A stretch of 64,000 nucleotides of DNA. Origin: Catenulispora sp. GP43 (GTDB taxonomy: Bacteria > Actinomycetota > Actinomycetes > Streptomycetales > Catenulisporaceae). The position numbers and the translations under genes are program-made. Below, piece by piece: positions 49,432 through 58,774 of the stretch. The notes beneath the pieces were generated by a model. That model saw only the letters and a list, made by a program, of their open reading frames with translations. It was not told the origin of the DNA and did not search any database. Positions within the stretch are counted from its first letter, which is position 1. The number at the start of each line of letters is the position of its first letter. The DNA is taken from assembly GCF_041260665.1 (NCBI RefSeq), contig NZ_JBGCCT010000037.1:1-64000 (forward strand), in the 5' to 3' direction.

Positions 49432-50283
49432 ATGGCGAACCAGCCGATCCAGGAGAAGGTCCGCCCGCTGGGCCCCCACGACCGCGTGGGCGGCATGCGC
49501 TCGACCAACGGCACCGGCGTCACGTTGAAGAACCGCAGCGCCCCGGACGCCGAGGGCCGGTTCTTCGCGACGCGCTGGGCGTCCGTCCTGTCCATGCCGC
49601 TGGTCCCGCTGAACCGGCTCTACCTGGCCCAGCAGGGACCAGCGCGGACCAACTCGGTCGGCTACGGCCGAAACCGCACAGGGACGACCGTCGGCTACCA
49701 GATCCTCGGCATGGTCGCGATGCGTCCGGAAGACATCCTGGGCACCTACCTCTTCCACTGGCTCCTTTGTCCTGCGATCATCTTCGGCCCGGCCGCCGCC
49801 CTGGGAACCGCCGTGCCGGCGCTCGGCGTGGTGTGGTTCTTCCTGAGCCTGATCCTCGTCGCCGGCTTCTGCGGACAACGGAACCGGACCGGCGGGCCGC
49901 CCCGAACACCCGAAGGCGTGCAGTACCAGCCGCCCTCGAACGTGGGCTCCGATCCCCGGGTGGCTGACGCCCGCAAGATAATGGCGCTCCTGCACGACGA
50001 GTCGGCCAACCCGGCCCTGAGGCAGGAGTTGGCCTTCGCGCTCATGAACGGCGCCGATCCGTGCGGTGCCCCGATCATCGCGCTGCTGCTCAAGTACGGC
50101 GTGATCATCACCGAGCTGCGCGGTCCCGCGTACCTGACGTGGGAGCAGCTCACGAGTCTCGTGCAGAACACCCAGGTGAACGACATAATCCGGGCCGAAG
50201 TCGCGGCGGCGATGCAGTCCGCCACGGCTCATGACGACCCGGCGCTGGTCGCCGTGGAACGCAAGTGGGGATTGGTCGACTGA
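49432..50283 (+). CDS. predicted membrane protein of unknown function
   Basis: 283 residues from ATG 49432, with gaaaggg about 10 bases upstream. Residues 1-95 are soluble: VGGMRSTNGTGVTLKNRSAP, then RFFATRWASVLSMPLVPLNR and YQILGMVAMRPEDILGTYLF. Two adjacent membrane helices follow, WLLCPAIIFGPAAALGTAV and LGVVWFFLSLILVAGF. The C-terminal 130 residues form a helical cytoplasmic domain (ARKIMALLHDESANPALRQE, LTWEQLTSLVQNTQVNDII). No family is recognised. It is transcribed alone between IS and gene remnants, and the frame has typical high-GC codon use, so it is probably real and expressed. Confidence 0.78.
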   Translation: MANQPIQEKVRPLGPHDRVGGMRSTNGTGVTLKNRSAPDAEGRFFATRWASVLSMPLVPLNRLYLAQQGPARTNSVGYGRNRTGTTVGYQILGMVAMRPEDILGTYLFHWLLCPAIIFGPAAALGTAVPALGVVWFFLSLILVAGFCGQRNRTGGPPRTPEGVQYQPPSNVGSDPRVADARKIMALLHDESANPALRQELAFALMNGADPCGAPIIALLLKYGVIITELRGPAYLTWEQLTSLVQNTQVNDIIRAEVAAAMQSATAHDDPALVAVERKWGLVD

Positions 50284-50286
50284 GGG

Positions 50287-50680
50287 ACGGGGCACGAAGG
50301 CCCCGCCTCCTAGGAAGCCACTCTCATACGCGCGCGACGACTTCGACCAACGCCATCGCAGTGTCCGGATACCGCGCACGCTCTCCAGACCACCCGAGGA
50401 CACCGCCACCCCGGCAGCGCTCCACCCTCGCACCCGAGCATCCCGGCCCATCGCGTTGCCGGCAGCCGGGTACTTCAACAGGAGATACTTGACCTGCTCG
50501 GAATCTGCTCCGCTGCGGAGCCCCTCCAGGGTCGTGACCAGATCCTCGTCGGTCACCTCCCCGCGCCGCCACCGCCGCAGGCCGGCGTTGTAGGCGACGG
50601 CCAGATGCCGGGGATCGGCCGCAGCCGCCTCCGCGAAGGCGGCGTCAGCTTCCTGAGCCAGTGGCGAGGTCGAGCAGCGA
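50287..50680 (-). pseudogene. fragment of a TPR/WD-repeat kinase-type protein
   Basis: The minus strand reads AQEADAAFAEAAAADPRHLA, then YNAGLRRWRRGEVTDEDLVT and LEGLRSGADSEQVKYLLLKY, ending in non-homologous text after ESVRGIRTL. DP.HL...YN.GL..WR.G..TD..L...LE.LR is found in the linker/TPR part of large actinobacterial kinase or WD40 proteins. Start and both ends are missing. Confidence 0.5.
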
Positions 50681-51098
50681 CTGCGCCCGGTGTTGAGACC
50701 GTCCGCGCGCAGGTCGACGGTAACTGGCTCAGGCCTCTGCTACGACTGACCGTTCGTATCGAATGGTCGCCTGACCAGCACGGATGAACGTTTCGACAAG
50801 GACAACCCTGCTGCTCCTGGGCCGCCGCGAGCTGCTCGCAGGACGTCACGTCCGCGTCCCGCGCGGTCGCGCCGGGGCCGCAGGCCTCTACAGTCTTGCG
50901 GAGTTCCTCCGGCTCCAGGCAGATCAGCGCACATTTCGCTCAGCTCCGCGGCGGGCCAGGCAGCGTGCGGCGTCCGCACCGATCCCGCGCGCCTCACAGG
51001 TGATGACCACGACTATTCCGTTGACGATTTGCGATCCCAGGTCCCCATGCCCGATACCGCCGGTGACATACTGGCCGGTAGGGGTACGGCGGGGATCC
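50681..51098. other. no recognisable gene
   Basis: Short open frames exist on both strands but none has a ribosome site, familiar domain or convincing codon pattern. It separates a TPR-type remnant from the 3' end of the kinase gene. Confidence 0.4.
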
Positions 51099-52790
51099 TC
51101 AGCTGACTTGGTGGCCCTGGTCATCGATGCAGTAGATCGGGCTCGGGTAGAAGGCAGATGAACCGTACTGGTTGACCGTGCGGATCTGGAAGCAGGCTTT
51201 GCTTCCGGCGGCCATTTGAAAGCTGTACGCGGTGCCGGTGACGTTGACGGTCTGATCAGATCCGCTCCCGAAGTTGTCCGTCCAATGCACGTCGTAGCTC
51301 GTGGCGTCGGAATGGGCCTTCCACGTCAGGTTGACTGTGGCGGCGCCGACCCAGTAGGGAACCTGGTATTTGATGTCGTTCGCGACCATCGGCCCCGGCG
51401 GGTTGTGCGCTGGAGGCGGGGGCATCGTCGTTTGTCCGGTCGTCGAGGGATAGGAGCCGGGGTGTGAAGCCGTTGTCGGGGCGGGCTGGCTGTTCCGGCC
51501 GCCGCCCGCGCCGGTGGTGGAGACGGTGATCGTGACCTGCACCGAATTGCGCGGAGCAGGCGTCGTGGTTCCGCCACCGGATTTCACCGGCACGACCGCC
51601 CCGTTCGGCGACGGAGCCGGGTTCGGACTGCTAGCGGTCGAAGTCTGACCGCCGGCACTGCCGCTGCCGGACGTTCCGTTCGTGGCCGGGAACGAACCGC
51701 CGTTCTGCCCGGCGCCGGGCGCCGTGTCGCCCTTGCGCGGGGCGTCCGTCGCGAGGTTCCCCTTAGCGCCTCCGCCGCTGGTCTCGACCGCGGCGATGGT
51801 GGCCAGAATGAGCGCGGTAACAGTCGCCGCGGAGATCACCGCGATGCGTTTGCCGCCGCGCTTGGGCGTAATGGCCGCGGTCGGCAGATCGGCGGACTCG
51901 GAAGCGGTGGGCGGCAGGCCGACGCCGAGCGCGGGCTGCTGCCCCGCGCGGCCGGTCAGCGGCTGCCGACTGGCGGTGCCGAACGTCTCCGCTATGTGCT
52001 GTGGCGAGGGCCGGTCGTTCGGCTCCTTGGCCAGGCAGCCCTCGATGATCCCGCGCAGTACCGCGTCGTCCTCCGCGACGCCGTTGAGGTCCGGCTCGTT
52101 GTTGACGACGCGGTGCAGAATCGCCAACGGCGCCCCGTCGCCGAAGGCGAGACGCCCGGTTGCCGCATAGACCAAGAGAGAGCCCAGAGCGAACACGTCC
52201 GATGCGCTGTCCACGGAGCGTCCGTCGGCTTGCTCTGGAGACATGTAGGCCGGTGTGCCCAGCGTCTGTCCTGTGTTGGTCAGCAGTGAGGCGTCCAGAG
52301 CGCGGGCCACGCCGAAGTCAATCACCTTGGGCCCGTCCGGGCCCAACAGGACGTTCGCAGGCTTGAGGTCGCGGTGGACGACCTCTGCGGCGTGGATGGC
52401 GAGCAGGGCTTCGGCGATGGCGGCGGCCAGGGCCCGGAGTCGCTCGCTGCCGAAGCCGCCGCCCTGATCCACGGCGTCCTGCAACGTCGGTCCGGGCACG
52501 TACTCCGTCGCCAGCCACGGCCGCGGGCCTTCGGTCTGGGCGTTGTAGATCTCAGCGATACGCGGGCTGTGGATGCGCTCGGCTACCTGCAACTCCCGCG
52601 AGAAACGTTTGCGGAACTCGGGGAGGTCGGCCAGGTCCGAGCGGACCACCTTGACCGCGGCCTGGCGTCCATCCTGGTCCGTTCCGAGGAACACCCGGCC
52701 CATGGCACCCGATCCGAGCTGGGTGACGATCAGGTAGGGCCCGATGCGATCGGTCGCCGCGGCCTCCCCCATGTGTACGCTCTCGTTCAT
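51099..52790 (-). CDS. membrane Ser/Thr protein kinase with extracellular FN3-like sensor
   Basis: 563 residues from ATG 52790; an ATG six codons later is an alternative. The kinase domain (about 15-275) is complete: LGSGAMGRVFLG (P-loop), AVKVV (ATP-binding Lys), VVHRDLKPANVLL, IDFGVAR, then GTPAYMSPEQA and DVFALGSLL. A Pro/Gly linker is followed by one membrane helix (IAVISAATVTALILATIAAV). The external part has a Ser/Thr/Pro-rich stalk and a C-terminal fibronectin-III-like domain (VNLTWKAHSDATSYDVHW, YSFQMAAGSKACFQIRTVN, with two Cys). This is a PknB-like sensor with an FN3 rather than PASTA domain. It may signal through the FHA protein at 46587. Confidence 0.93.
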   Translation of the reverse strand: MNESVHMGEAAATDRIGPYLIVTQLGSGAMGRVFLGTDQDGRQAAVKVVRSDLADLPEFRKRFSRELQVAERIHSPRIAEIYNAQTEGPRPWLATEYVPGPTLQDAVDQGGGFGSERLRALAAAIAEALLAIHAAEVVHRDLKPANVLLGPDGPKVIDFGVARALDASLLTNTGQTLGTPAYMSPEQADGRSVDSASDVFALGSLLVYAATGRLAFGDGAPLAILHRVVNNEPDLNGVAEDDAVLRGIIEGCLAKEPNDRPSPQHIAETFGTASRQPLTGRAGQQPALGVGLPPTASESADLPTAAITPKRGGKRIAVISAATVTALILATIAAVETSGGGAKGNLATDAPRKGDTAPGAGQNGGSFPATNGTSGSGSAGGQTSTASSPNPAPSPNGAVVPVKSGGGTTTPAPRNSVQVTITVSTTGAGGGRNSQPAPTTASHPGSYPSTTGQTTMPPPPAHNPPGPMVANDIKYQVPYWVGAATVNLTWKAHSDATSYDVHWTDNFGSGSDQTVNVTGTAYSFQMAAGSKACFQIRTVNQYGSSAFYPSPIYCIDDQGHQVS

Positions 52791-52829
52791 ATTCAGAGCC
52801 CTGTCTCCCCCTGTACGGCTTCCCGGCCA

Positions 52830-53045
52830 TTATGGGGCAGCAGGATGATCCGCGATGCCCCGGCCCTCATTGCAGGCGGCGATCGGGGAGAACTGGCGAC
52901 GCGTACGCGCCCGCGCGACCAGTCCCGGATCGACGTCCACCCGCAGGACCTCTTCACGAGTGCCCACTTCCGCGATCACATTCCCCCAAGGGTCGATGAC
53001 CGCGGGGCGCCTGCCCTGAGCGACCCCTCCATTGGTCGGCCGCCA
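52830..53045 (-). pseudogene. C-terminal fragment of a carbon-nitrogen hydrolase (nitrilase family)
   Basis: The frame reads GGVAQGRRPAVIDPWGNVIA, then EVGTREEVLRVDVDPGLVAR, ending DHPAAP with TAA at 52830-52832. S.VIDPWG.VIAE.G..EE.L..DVD..LV..AR is the conserved ending of nitrilase/amidohydrolase proteins. The catalytic Glu-Lys-Cys region is absent. Confidence 0.6.
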
Positions 53046-53086
53046 CTGAAGGTCAGGTGGCAGGAGCGGCCTGACTCGTCGGGGGT

Positions 53087-53226
53087 GTCAACGGCCCCTA
53101 CACCCCGACGAACTCCTCAAGGCTGAACCGGATCGAAGCCCAGTTCATCGCACTGCGCTACCTCGCCCTGGACGGCACCGACCACAGCAGCCACAAGGAG
53201 CAAGGCAGCATGATCCGCCGCTCCAA
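53087..53226 (+). pseudogene. IS630-family transposase C-terminal fragment
   Basis: VNGPYTPTNSSRLNRIEAQF is followed by IALRYLALDGTDHSSHKEQG and SMIRR. PT.SSWLNRIEAQF, containing the catalytic Glu, is the hallmark of IS630 transposases of actinomycetes; here the Trp is Arg. The sequence then runs into a short repeated g-rich tract (gtcgggg, 53230-53255). Confidence 0.65.
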
Positions 53227-53290
53227 GTCGGGGGTCGGGGGTCGGGGGTCGGGTGGGATGGGCTTCGAGCCAGCCGACGTCCCTGGGCCG

Positions 53291-53490
53291 GCTGGCACCA
53301 CCACGTCGTGCTGGTCGCCGTGGCCCGCCTTCGTGACCAGCGAGCGTTTGAACCCAAAACCGGAGGCACCGGCCTGACGGCATACCGCATCACCGCCGAC
53401 CTGCAAACGGTGCTCGCGGTATGGACCGGCCGGTGCCCCACCTGCCGAAGGCCCCTGACCACACCCGGCCAGGAACGTTCCCCGGCCTAA
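53291..53490 (+). pseudogene. C-terminal fragment of an IS701/IS4-type transposase
   Basis: The frame reads GWHHHVVLVAVARLRDQRAF, then LTAYRITADLQTVLAVWTGR and CPTCRRPL before TAA. (R)GWHHH..L...A is the common ending of IS701-like transposases, followed by the CPTC tail. It is not part of the element at 26401-27903. Confidence 0.55.
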
Positions 53491-53609
53491 CCGAGCCCTA
53501 CTAGTCAGGCCCTTGCTATGCGATCGCTGTGCGCAGATTGTGAATTCTGATTGCAATACTACTTCCGTCTGTGTACGTACCCTGACCTCCAGCATCGCGG
53601 AAGGATGAC

Positions 53610-54398
53610 ATGTCACCCTCACACAACAAGCGCAGGCTCGGTGTGCCTGCGGTCGCTATAGCCGTTGTCGCCACCGGGACTCTGGCCGTCGAAGCCGCCG
53701 CGCCAACTGCGCACCCGGCCGCTTTGTTCGCCGGTCCGATGGTCCCGAACTCGCACGCGGCACACTCCCTGTTGCGCGCGCAAACCACCACCACCCAGAA
53801 CTGGTCCGGCTACGCCGCCCACTCCGGTACCTACACCAGCGTGGAATCCACCTGGACCCAGCCGGCCGTGGACTGCTCGAAGGGCGACGGCTGGGTCCTG
53901 CTCTGGGCCGGTCTCGACGGAGACGGCAGCCCCACTGTCGAGCAGACGGGCACCGGCGCCCTGTGCTCCTGGGGCCAGGCGTCCTACGCCACCTGGTGGG
54001 AGACCTTCCCCAACACCATCCAGTTCTACAAGGACCCGATCAAGGCCGGCGACAAGTTCACCGCCAAGGTGACCTTCCAGGGCAACGCCGAATACGAGCT
54101 CTTGCTCACCGACCTGACCCAGGGCTGGACCGAGGACAACCTGCAGAAGGCCGCCAGCGGCGCCACCAATGCCAGCGCCGAAGTGGTCGCCGAGACGCCC
54201 AAGACCATCTTCGGCGTCCTCACTCCGCTGCCCGACTTCGGAACCGCCACCTTCACCGGCTCCCGGATCGACGGCCAGCCGCTCGCCGCGGCCGACCCCG
54301 ACCAGATCAACCTGGCCCGCAACGGCCACACGCTGGCCACGACCAGCGCCCTGACCAATGGCACCGATTTCACGGAGACCTGGACCGCGAATAACTGA
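53610..54398 (+). CDS. secreted glutamic peptidase (G1, eqolisin-like)
   Basis: 262 residues from ATG 53610, with ggaagga about 7 bases upstream. A signal or pro-segment covers about the first 55 residues (GVPAVAIAVVATGTLAVEAA). The mature part opens NWSGYAAHSGTYTSVESTWT QP, the classical G1 start with the Gln-bearing strand, and continues GWVLLWAGLDGDGSPTVEQTG, ATWWETFPNTIQFY and ASAEVVAETPK, where the Glu is the expected catalytic residue. G1 peptidases work at acid pH and use a Gln/Glu dyad. A possible promoter (TTGTGA ... CAATAC) lies near 53540. The gene is intact among IS remnants. Confidence 0.85.
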   Translation: MSPSHNKRRLGVPAVAIAVVATGTLAVEAAAPTAHPAALFAGPMVPNSHAAHSLLRAQTTTTQNWSGYAAHSGTYTSVESTWTQPAVDCSKGDGWVLLWAGLDGDGSPTVEQTGTGALCSWGQASYATWWETFPNTIQFYKDPIKAGDKFTAKVTFQGNAEYELLLTDLTQGWTEDNLQKAASGATNASAEVVAETPKTIFGVLTPLPDFGTATFTGSRIDGQPLAAADPDQINLARNGHTLATTSALTNGTDFTETWTANN

Positions 54399-54415
54399 GC
54401 AGGCGTCAACTGGAG

Positions 54416-55317
54416 CTGATCGCATCGGCTGGGACTCTACGATCCTGGCCGACGCGGTCGCCACCCAGGACACGGTGACCCAGCTGATCGCCGCGATCAG
54501 GCGGGTGGGGCGGCAAGTGCCCGGCTGACGAGGCGATCGAGAGGCACTGCCAGGGTGCAGACTACTCGGTGCCGGGCAAGCCACGGATCGACTGGGACGA
54601 CCCGGCTGCCCGGGACGGCTTGGTCTCGACGCTGGTGAACGACGCGCTGGCGCTGGTGGAGCACTTTGCCGGAGCCGATGCAGCCGCTGACGGTGCGGCA
54701 GCCGATGCGAACGGCCTGTTGGCGCTGGTCGCGGGACAGGACCGAATGCTCGCCGCGCGCACCGGGCCGGTCGCGGCTACGGGGACTCGGCCTACGGCAC
54801 CGGAGAGTTGCGTGCCGCACTGGGACAGGCCGGATGCGGCGCGGTGCTCAAACCCCCGCCGACCCGGCCGGCGGTGTCCGACGGGTTCCCCATCGACGGC
54901 TTCCCTGTGGATGGGGCCGCTGGCGCCTGCACCCGCCCGGCCGGAGTCATACCGGTAATCACGCCGAAACGCGCGGTGGTGTTCGGTATCGCCTGCCGCC
55001 AGTGCGTGTTGCGTGCGCGCTGCACCGACAGCAAGTCCGGGCGAGCACTGCATCTTTATGAACACGCGCTGCTGCGCGCCGCTCGCGCCGCCTGGAGCAC
55101 CGACCCGGATCTGACAGCCGCCTACCGGGTCGACCGGCCGCAAGTCGAGCGGGCTATCGCCCGGGTAGCCACCCGCGGCGGCCGACGCCTGAAACTGCGC
55201 TACCACGGCACCTTCAAGAACAACGCCTGGCTACACCTGCGCGGCGCCGCGATCAACCTGCGCCTGCTCAACCTCGGCCTCACCGAACACGCCGGACACT
55301 GGGCCCTGTCGAGTTGA
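54416..55317 (+). pseudogene. IS1182-family transposase, decayed
   Basis: The remnant begins in one frame as STILADAVATQDTVTQLIAA, moves to DYSVPGKPRIDWDDPAARDG and LVSTLVNDALALVEHF, then has lost the middle of the catalytic core. It ends in another frame with RQCVLRARCTDSKSGRALHL, RVDRPQVERAIARVATRGGR and RLKLRYHGTFKNNAWLHLRG, to ALSS. The Cys-spaced segment and the K.RY.G..KN.AWL..R....NL end are typical of IS1182. It is not functional. The 290 bases up to 55606 hold only the upstream region of the SARP gene. Confidence 0.75.
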
Positions 55318-55606
55318 GCGGACCACCTGCCCAGGCCGGAAACACCGATCCGGCAGGGCATCGTGGGAAGGGCGACCACCGTGTCGGACTCCATGTCCTG
55401 ACCTATCCGCCGCACAGACGGCCTTGTCGGCACCCTTCCCGCCTCGCTACAACCACGTTATTCAGCAGGCTCCTAGACCGAACGCACGCCCCTATCAGCA
55501 CAGACACAACCACCCCATAACCTAACAGGACCGCTCCTCGCGCGCCGCGGCTAGCGTTTGCCAGAGGCCTTATACGGCCCCCGTTAAACAAGAATTCTGA
55601 TACACC

Positions 55607-58600
55607 GTGATTGCGGGGACAGGTTCGGTGGAAATGGACATCCGCATGCTCGGAGCCATGGGCATCCGCGACGGCGAGACACACCTCTCGCTCGGCGGCC
55701 AACGGCGCAAGTGCCTGCTCGCAGTTCTGCTGCTGAACCACGGGCGCACCGTCTCCCGGTCCGATCTGGCCGACTGGGCTTGGCCCTCCACGCCGCCGGA
55801 CTCGGTCGACCGGCAGATCGCCAACTACATCTCCGCGCTGCGCAGCGTCCTGCGCTCTGCGGGTGACCACGTTCAGCTCGTTGCCAGGCGGCCGGGGTTC
55901 GCTGCCTTGGTGAAGCCGGGGTTGCTCGACACAGACCGCTTCAACTCGTTAATCGGGCAGGCGCAACTTGCTCGCGCCGGGCAGGAGTACGAGATCGCCG
56001 CCGGTCACCTGCGGGCTGCGCTGGAGCTGTGGCGGGGTCGGCCGCTCGAGGGACTGGAGACGCCCTATCTTCGGCGGCGGGCCGATGCCCTGGAGGCCAA
56101 ACGGCGTGACGCGGTCCTGCTCCTAGCCGACATCGACATGGCGGCGGACCGGCAGGCGTACGCCGTTGCCCACCTGCGCGAGTTAGCGACGCAGCATCCG
56201 CAGGACGAGACCGTGACCACCTCGCTCGTCCGTGCGCTCACCGAAAGCGGTCAGAGCGCCGAAGCGGCCGACGTCGCCTCACGCGCCGAACACGCCCTCG
56301 TCCGACAAGGACGGACACCCGGACCCGCGCTGCGCCGAGCACACAGCGAGGCGCTCGCCGGGCGCGCGCCGAACCGTGCGGCACGCTCGACCGCGCCCCG
56401 CTACCAGTTGCCGGCCGACACCGGCGCGTTCACCGGTCGCGAGGACGAACTCCTCGCACTGGATCGCATCGCCAGGCGCGCGCAGGCCGGTCGGGGCGCC
56501 GGCACCGTGCTGGTCTGCGCGATCGACGGGATGGCCGGCGTGGGCAAGACGGCCCTCGCGGTCCACGCCGGGCACCGGATGGCTGATCTGTTCCCGGACG
56601 GGCAGCTGTTCGTCGACCTGCACGGCTACTCGCAGAGCACCAGCCCCCGTGACCCGGCGGGCGCCCTCGCCACCGTCCTGCAAACCCTCGGCGTCACAGC
56701 CCCCCAGCTCCCCGAAGGCGTCGAGGCCCGCGCCGCGCTCTACCGCAACCGCCTGGCCGGCACCAGGACCCTGGTCGTCATCGACAACGCGGCCAACGAA
56801 GCCCAGGTGCGCGCCCTGTTGCCGGCCAACGACCAGTGCCTGGTGCTGGTCACGAGCCGCAAACGTTTCAAATCCCTGGACGAGGCGCAGATCCTGCCGC
56901 TGGGATTGCTGTCCGTATCCGAGGCCGTCACCTTGTTCCACCAGATCGCCGGGCCCGGACGCACCACGGCCGGCGATCCCGCGCTCGAGGAGATGGTCGC
57001 GTTGTGCGGGCAGCTGCCTTTGGCCCTCCGCATCTCCGCAGCACTCCTGCGCCACCGGAGCACCTGGCCCCTGGCCCGGCTCGTCGAGAAGCTCCGCACC
57101 GCGCCGGAGACTCTCACGTCTCTGTCCGACGGCGACCGAGACCTCTCCGCCGTCTTCGCCCTGTCCTACCAAGCCCTCTCCCTCCAGCAGCGCAACGCCT
57201 TCGGGTGGTTGGGCCTGATACCGGGCCCCGACACCGATGCCTACGCCGTCGCCGCGCTTCTCGACATAGCCCCGCACGCCGGGGACGACCTGTTGCAGGA
57301 TCTGGTGGACCACAACCTGCTGTCGGAACCCGCCCCCGGCCGCTACCGGATGCATGATCTGATCCGCCAGTATGCATGTACCCTGATAGACGACGGCGTC
57401 TCAGCACGCGACGCCGCGCTCGATCGTCTGCTCGCCTACTACCGCCACACCGCGGAAACGGCGAACACCTGCATCTCCAAACTCACCCGCGAGACACCCG
57501 GCCCCGGTGCCCGTCCCCGCACCAGGCACGCCCCGAACCTGAGCACGCCGGAGGACGCCCGAGCCTGGCTGCGCGCGGAACGGGCGAACCTGGAGGCCTG
57601 CCTGGCCCGCATGGCCGCTGAGGACAAGGCCGACCAGGTCATCGCGCTGAGCACCGGGCTGAGCGAACTGCTTCGCGTCGACGGACCCTGGAGCCTGGCC
57701 CGCGACGTCCTCGCCCGGACCGTGGACACCGCACGACGCGCCGGCGACCGGATCGCCGAGGCGAACGCCCGCACCGACCTCGGCGTCATCCTCCGCCTGA
57801 CCGGGGACTACGCCGCCGCGCTCGAGAACCTCACCCTCGCCGCCCGCCTGCACGACACCACAGGCAGCCGCCTCGGCCAGGCCAACGCCCACACCGAGCT
57901 CGTGGTCGTCCGCCGCCTCACCGGCGACTACCTCGGCGCGATCGGCGACGCGTGCCTGGCCCTGGACCGGTTCCGCGAGCTCGACGACCGGCGCGGCCAG
58001 GCCACCGCGCTGGCCGAGTTGGGCGCGGCACGGCAGGGAGCCGGGGACTATCCCGGCGCCACCCACGATTTCACTAGGGCCCTGGAGATCTCCCTCGAAC
58101 TCGACGACCGGCGCGGTCAGGCCGTGGCCCTGACGAACCTCGCGCTCATGCGACGGCTGGCAGGCGACTATCCGGACGCGGTCCACGCCCTCTCCAGGGC
58201 CCAGGTCCTCCTGCGGGACCTGGGGGACCGGCGCATGTATGCCAACACACTGACCGATCTGGGCATCATCCGACGCCTGACCTGCGACTACCCCGGCGCC
58301 GCCGCCTCACTGGGCGAGGCGCTGAAGATCTATCACGACCTCGGCGACCCCTACGGCCGGGGAATCGCGCTGACCGAACGCGGAACCGTCCTGAGGATCG
58401 CGGGAGACCTGGCCGGCTCGGAACAGGACATCGCCGACGCGCTGAAGATCTTCCGGGAGATCGGCTCCCGCGGTGCCGAGGCCTGCGCGCTCAACCACTA
58501 CGCCGCCGTGTTCGCGGGGACCGGCGACGTGCCGCGCGCCATGGCGATCTACACGGACGCCCTGCACATGGCCCGCGAGGTCCAACAGCCCGACGACGAA

Positions 58601-58765
58601 GCCGCAGCTTTGGAAGGCATCGGTGAGTGCCTTCTCCTCGACGGTGCCGAGGAGAAGGGCCTGTCCCATCTGCGTCAGGCACTGGAGATCACACGGCGCC
58701 TGGCTATTAACGCCGATGTCGAGCGGCTCCAGGAACGCGTGACACGACTTGAGCGCAGGACTTGA
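55607..58765 (+). CDS. SARP/AfsR-type regulator (wHTH-BTAD-NB-ARC-TPR)
   Basis: 1052 residues from GTG 55607; GTG 55628 and ATG 55634 are alternatives, and the former has a better gggacagg context. Domains: an OmpR-type winged helix (about 10-95, LSLGGQRRKCLLAVLLLNHG, SVDRQIANYISALRSVL); a BTAD region (about 100-240, LDTDRFNSLIGQAQLARAGQ); NB-ARC ATPase (about 270-540) with Walker A GMAGVGKTAL, Walker B TLVVIDNAANEAQ and GLPLA-like QLPLALRISAALL; then TPRs in about 40-residue repeats (DRRGQATALAELGAARQGAG). AfsR/SARP proteins activate antibiotic or development genes by binding direct repeats overlapping -35. No biosynthetic cluster is in view; the exported-protein genes downstream are the nearest candidate targets. 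Confidence 0.93.
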   Translation: MIAGTGSVEMDIRMLGAMGIRDGETHLSLGGQRRKCLLAVLLLNHGRTVSRSDLADWAWPSTPPDSVDRQIANYISALRSVLRSAGDHVQLVARRPGFAALVKPGLLDTDRFNSLIGQAQLARAGQEYEIAAGHLRAALELWRGRPLEGLETPYLRRRADALEAKRRDAVLLLADIDMAADRQAYAVAHLRELATQHPQDETVTTSLVRALTESGQSAEAADVASRAEHALVRQGRTPGPALRRAHSEALAGRAPNRAARSTAPRYQLPADTGAFTGREDELLALDRIARRAQAGRGAGTVLVCAIDGMAGVGKTALAVHAGHRMADLFPDGQLFVDLHGYSQSTSPRDPAGALATVLQTLGVTAPQLPEGVEARAALYRNRLAGTRTLVVIDNAANEAQVRALLPANDQCLVLVTSRKRFKSLDEAQILPLGLLSVSEAVTLFHQIAGPGRTTAGDPALEEMVALCGQLPLALRISAALLRHRSTWPLARLVEKLRTAPETLTSLSDGDRDLSAVFALSYQALSLQQRNAFGWLGLIPGPDTDAYAVAALLDIAPHAGDDLLQDLVDHNLLSEPAPGRYRMHDLIRQYACTLIDDGVSARDAALDRLLAYYRHTAETANTCISKLTRETPGPGARPRTRHAPNLSTPEDARAWLRAERANLEACLARMAAEDKADQVIALSTGLSELLRVDGPWSLARDVLARTVDTARRAGDRIAEANARTDLGVILRLTGDYAAALENLTLAARLHDTTGSRLGQANAHTELVVVRRLTGDYLGAIGDACLALDRFRELDDRRGQATALAELGAARQGAGDYPGATHDFTRALEISLELDDRRGQAVALTNLALMRRLAGDYPDAVHALSRAQVLLRDLGDRRMYANTLTDLGIIRRLTCDYPGAAASLGEALKIYHDLGDPYGRGIALTERGTVLRIAGDLAGSEQDIADALKIFREIGSRGAEACALNHYAAVFAGTGDVPRAMAIYTDALHMAREVQQPDDEAAALEGIGECLLLDGAEEKGLSHLRQALEITRRLAINADVERLQERVTRLERRT

Positions 58766-58774
58766 GGGAACGGC

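Noticed and set aside
50740-50997. Short minus-strand frames between the TPR fragment and the kinase
   Set aside because: No start signal or family likeness; two frames look equally plausible, which argues for non-coding.
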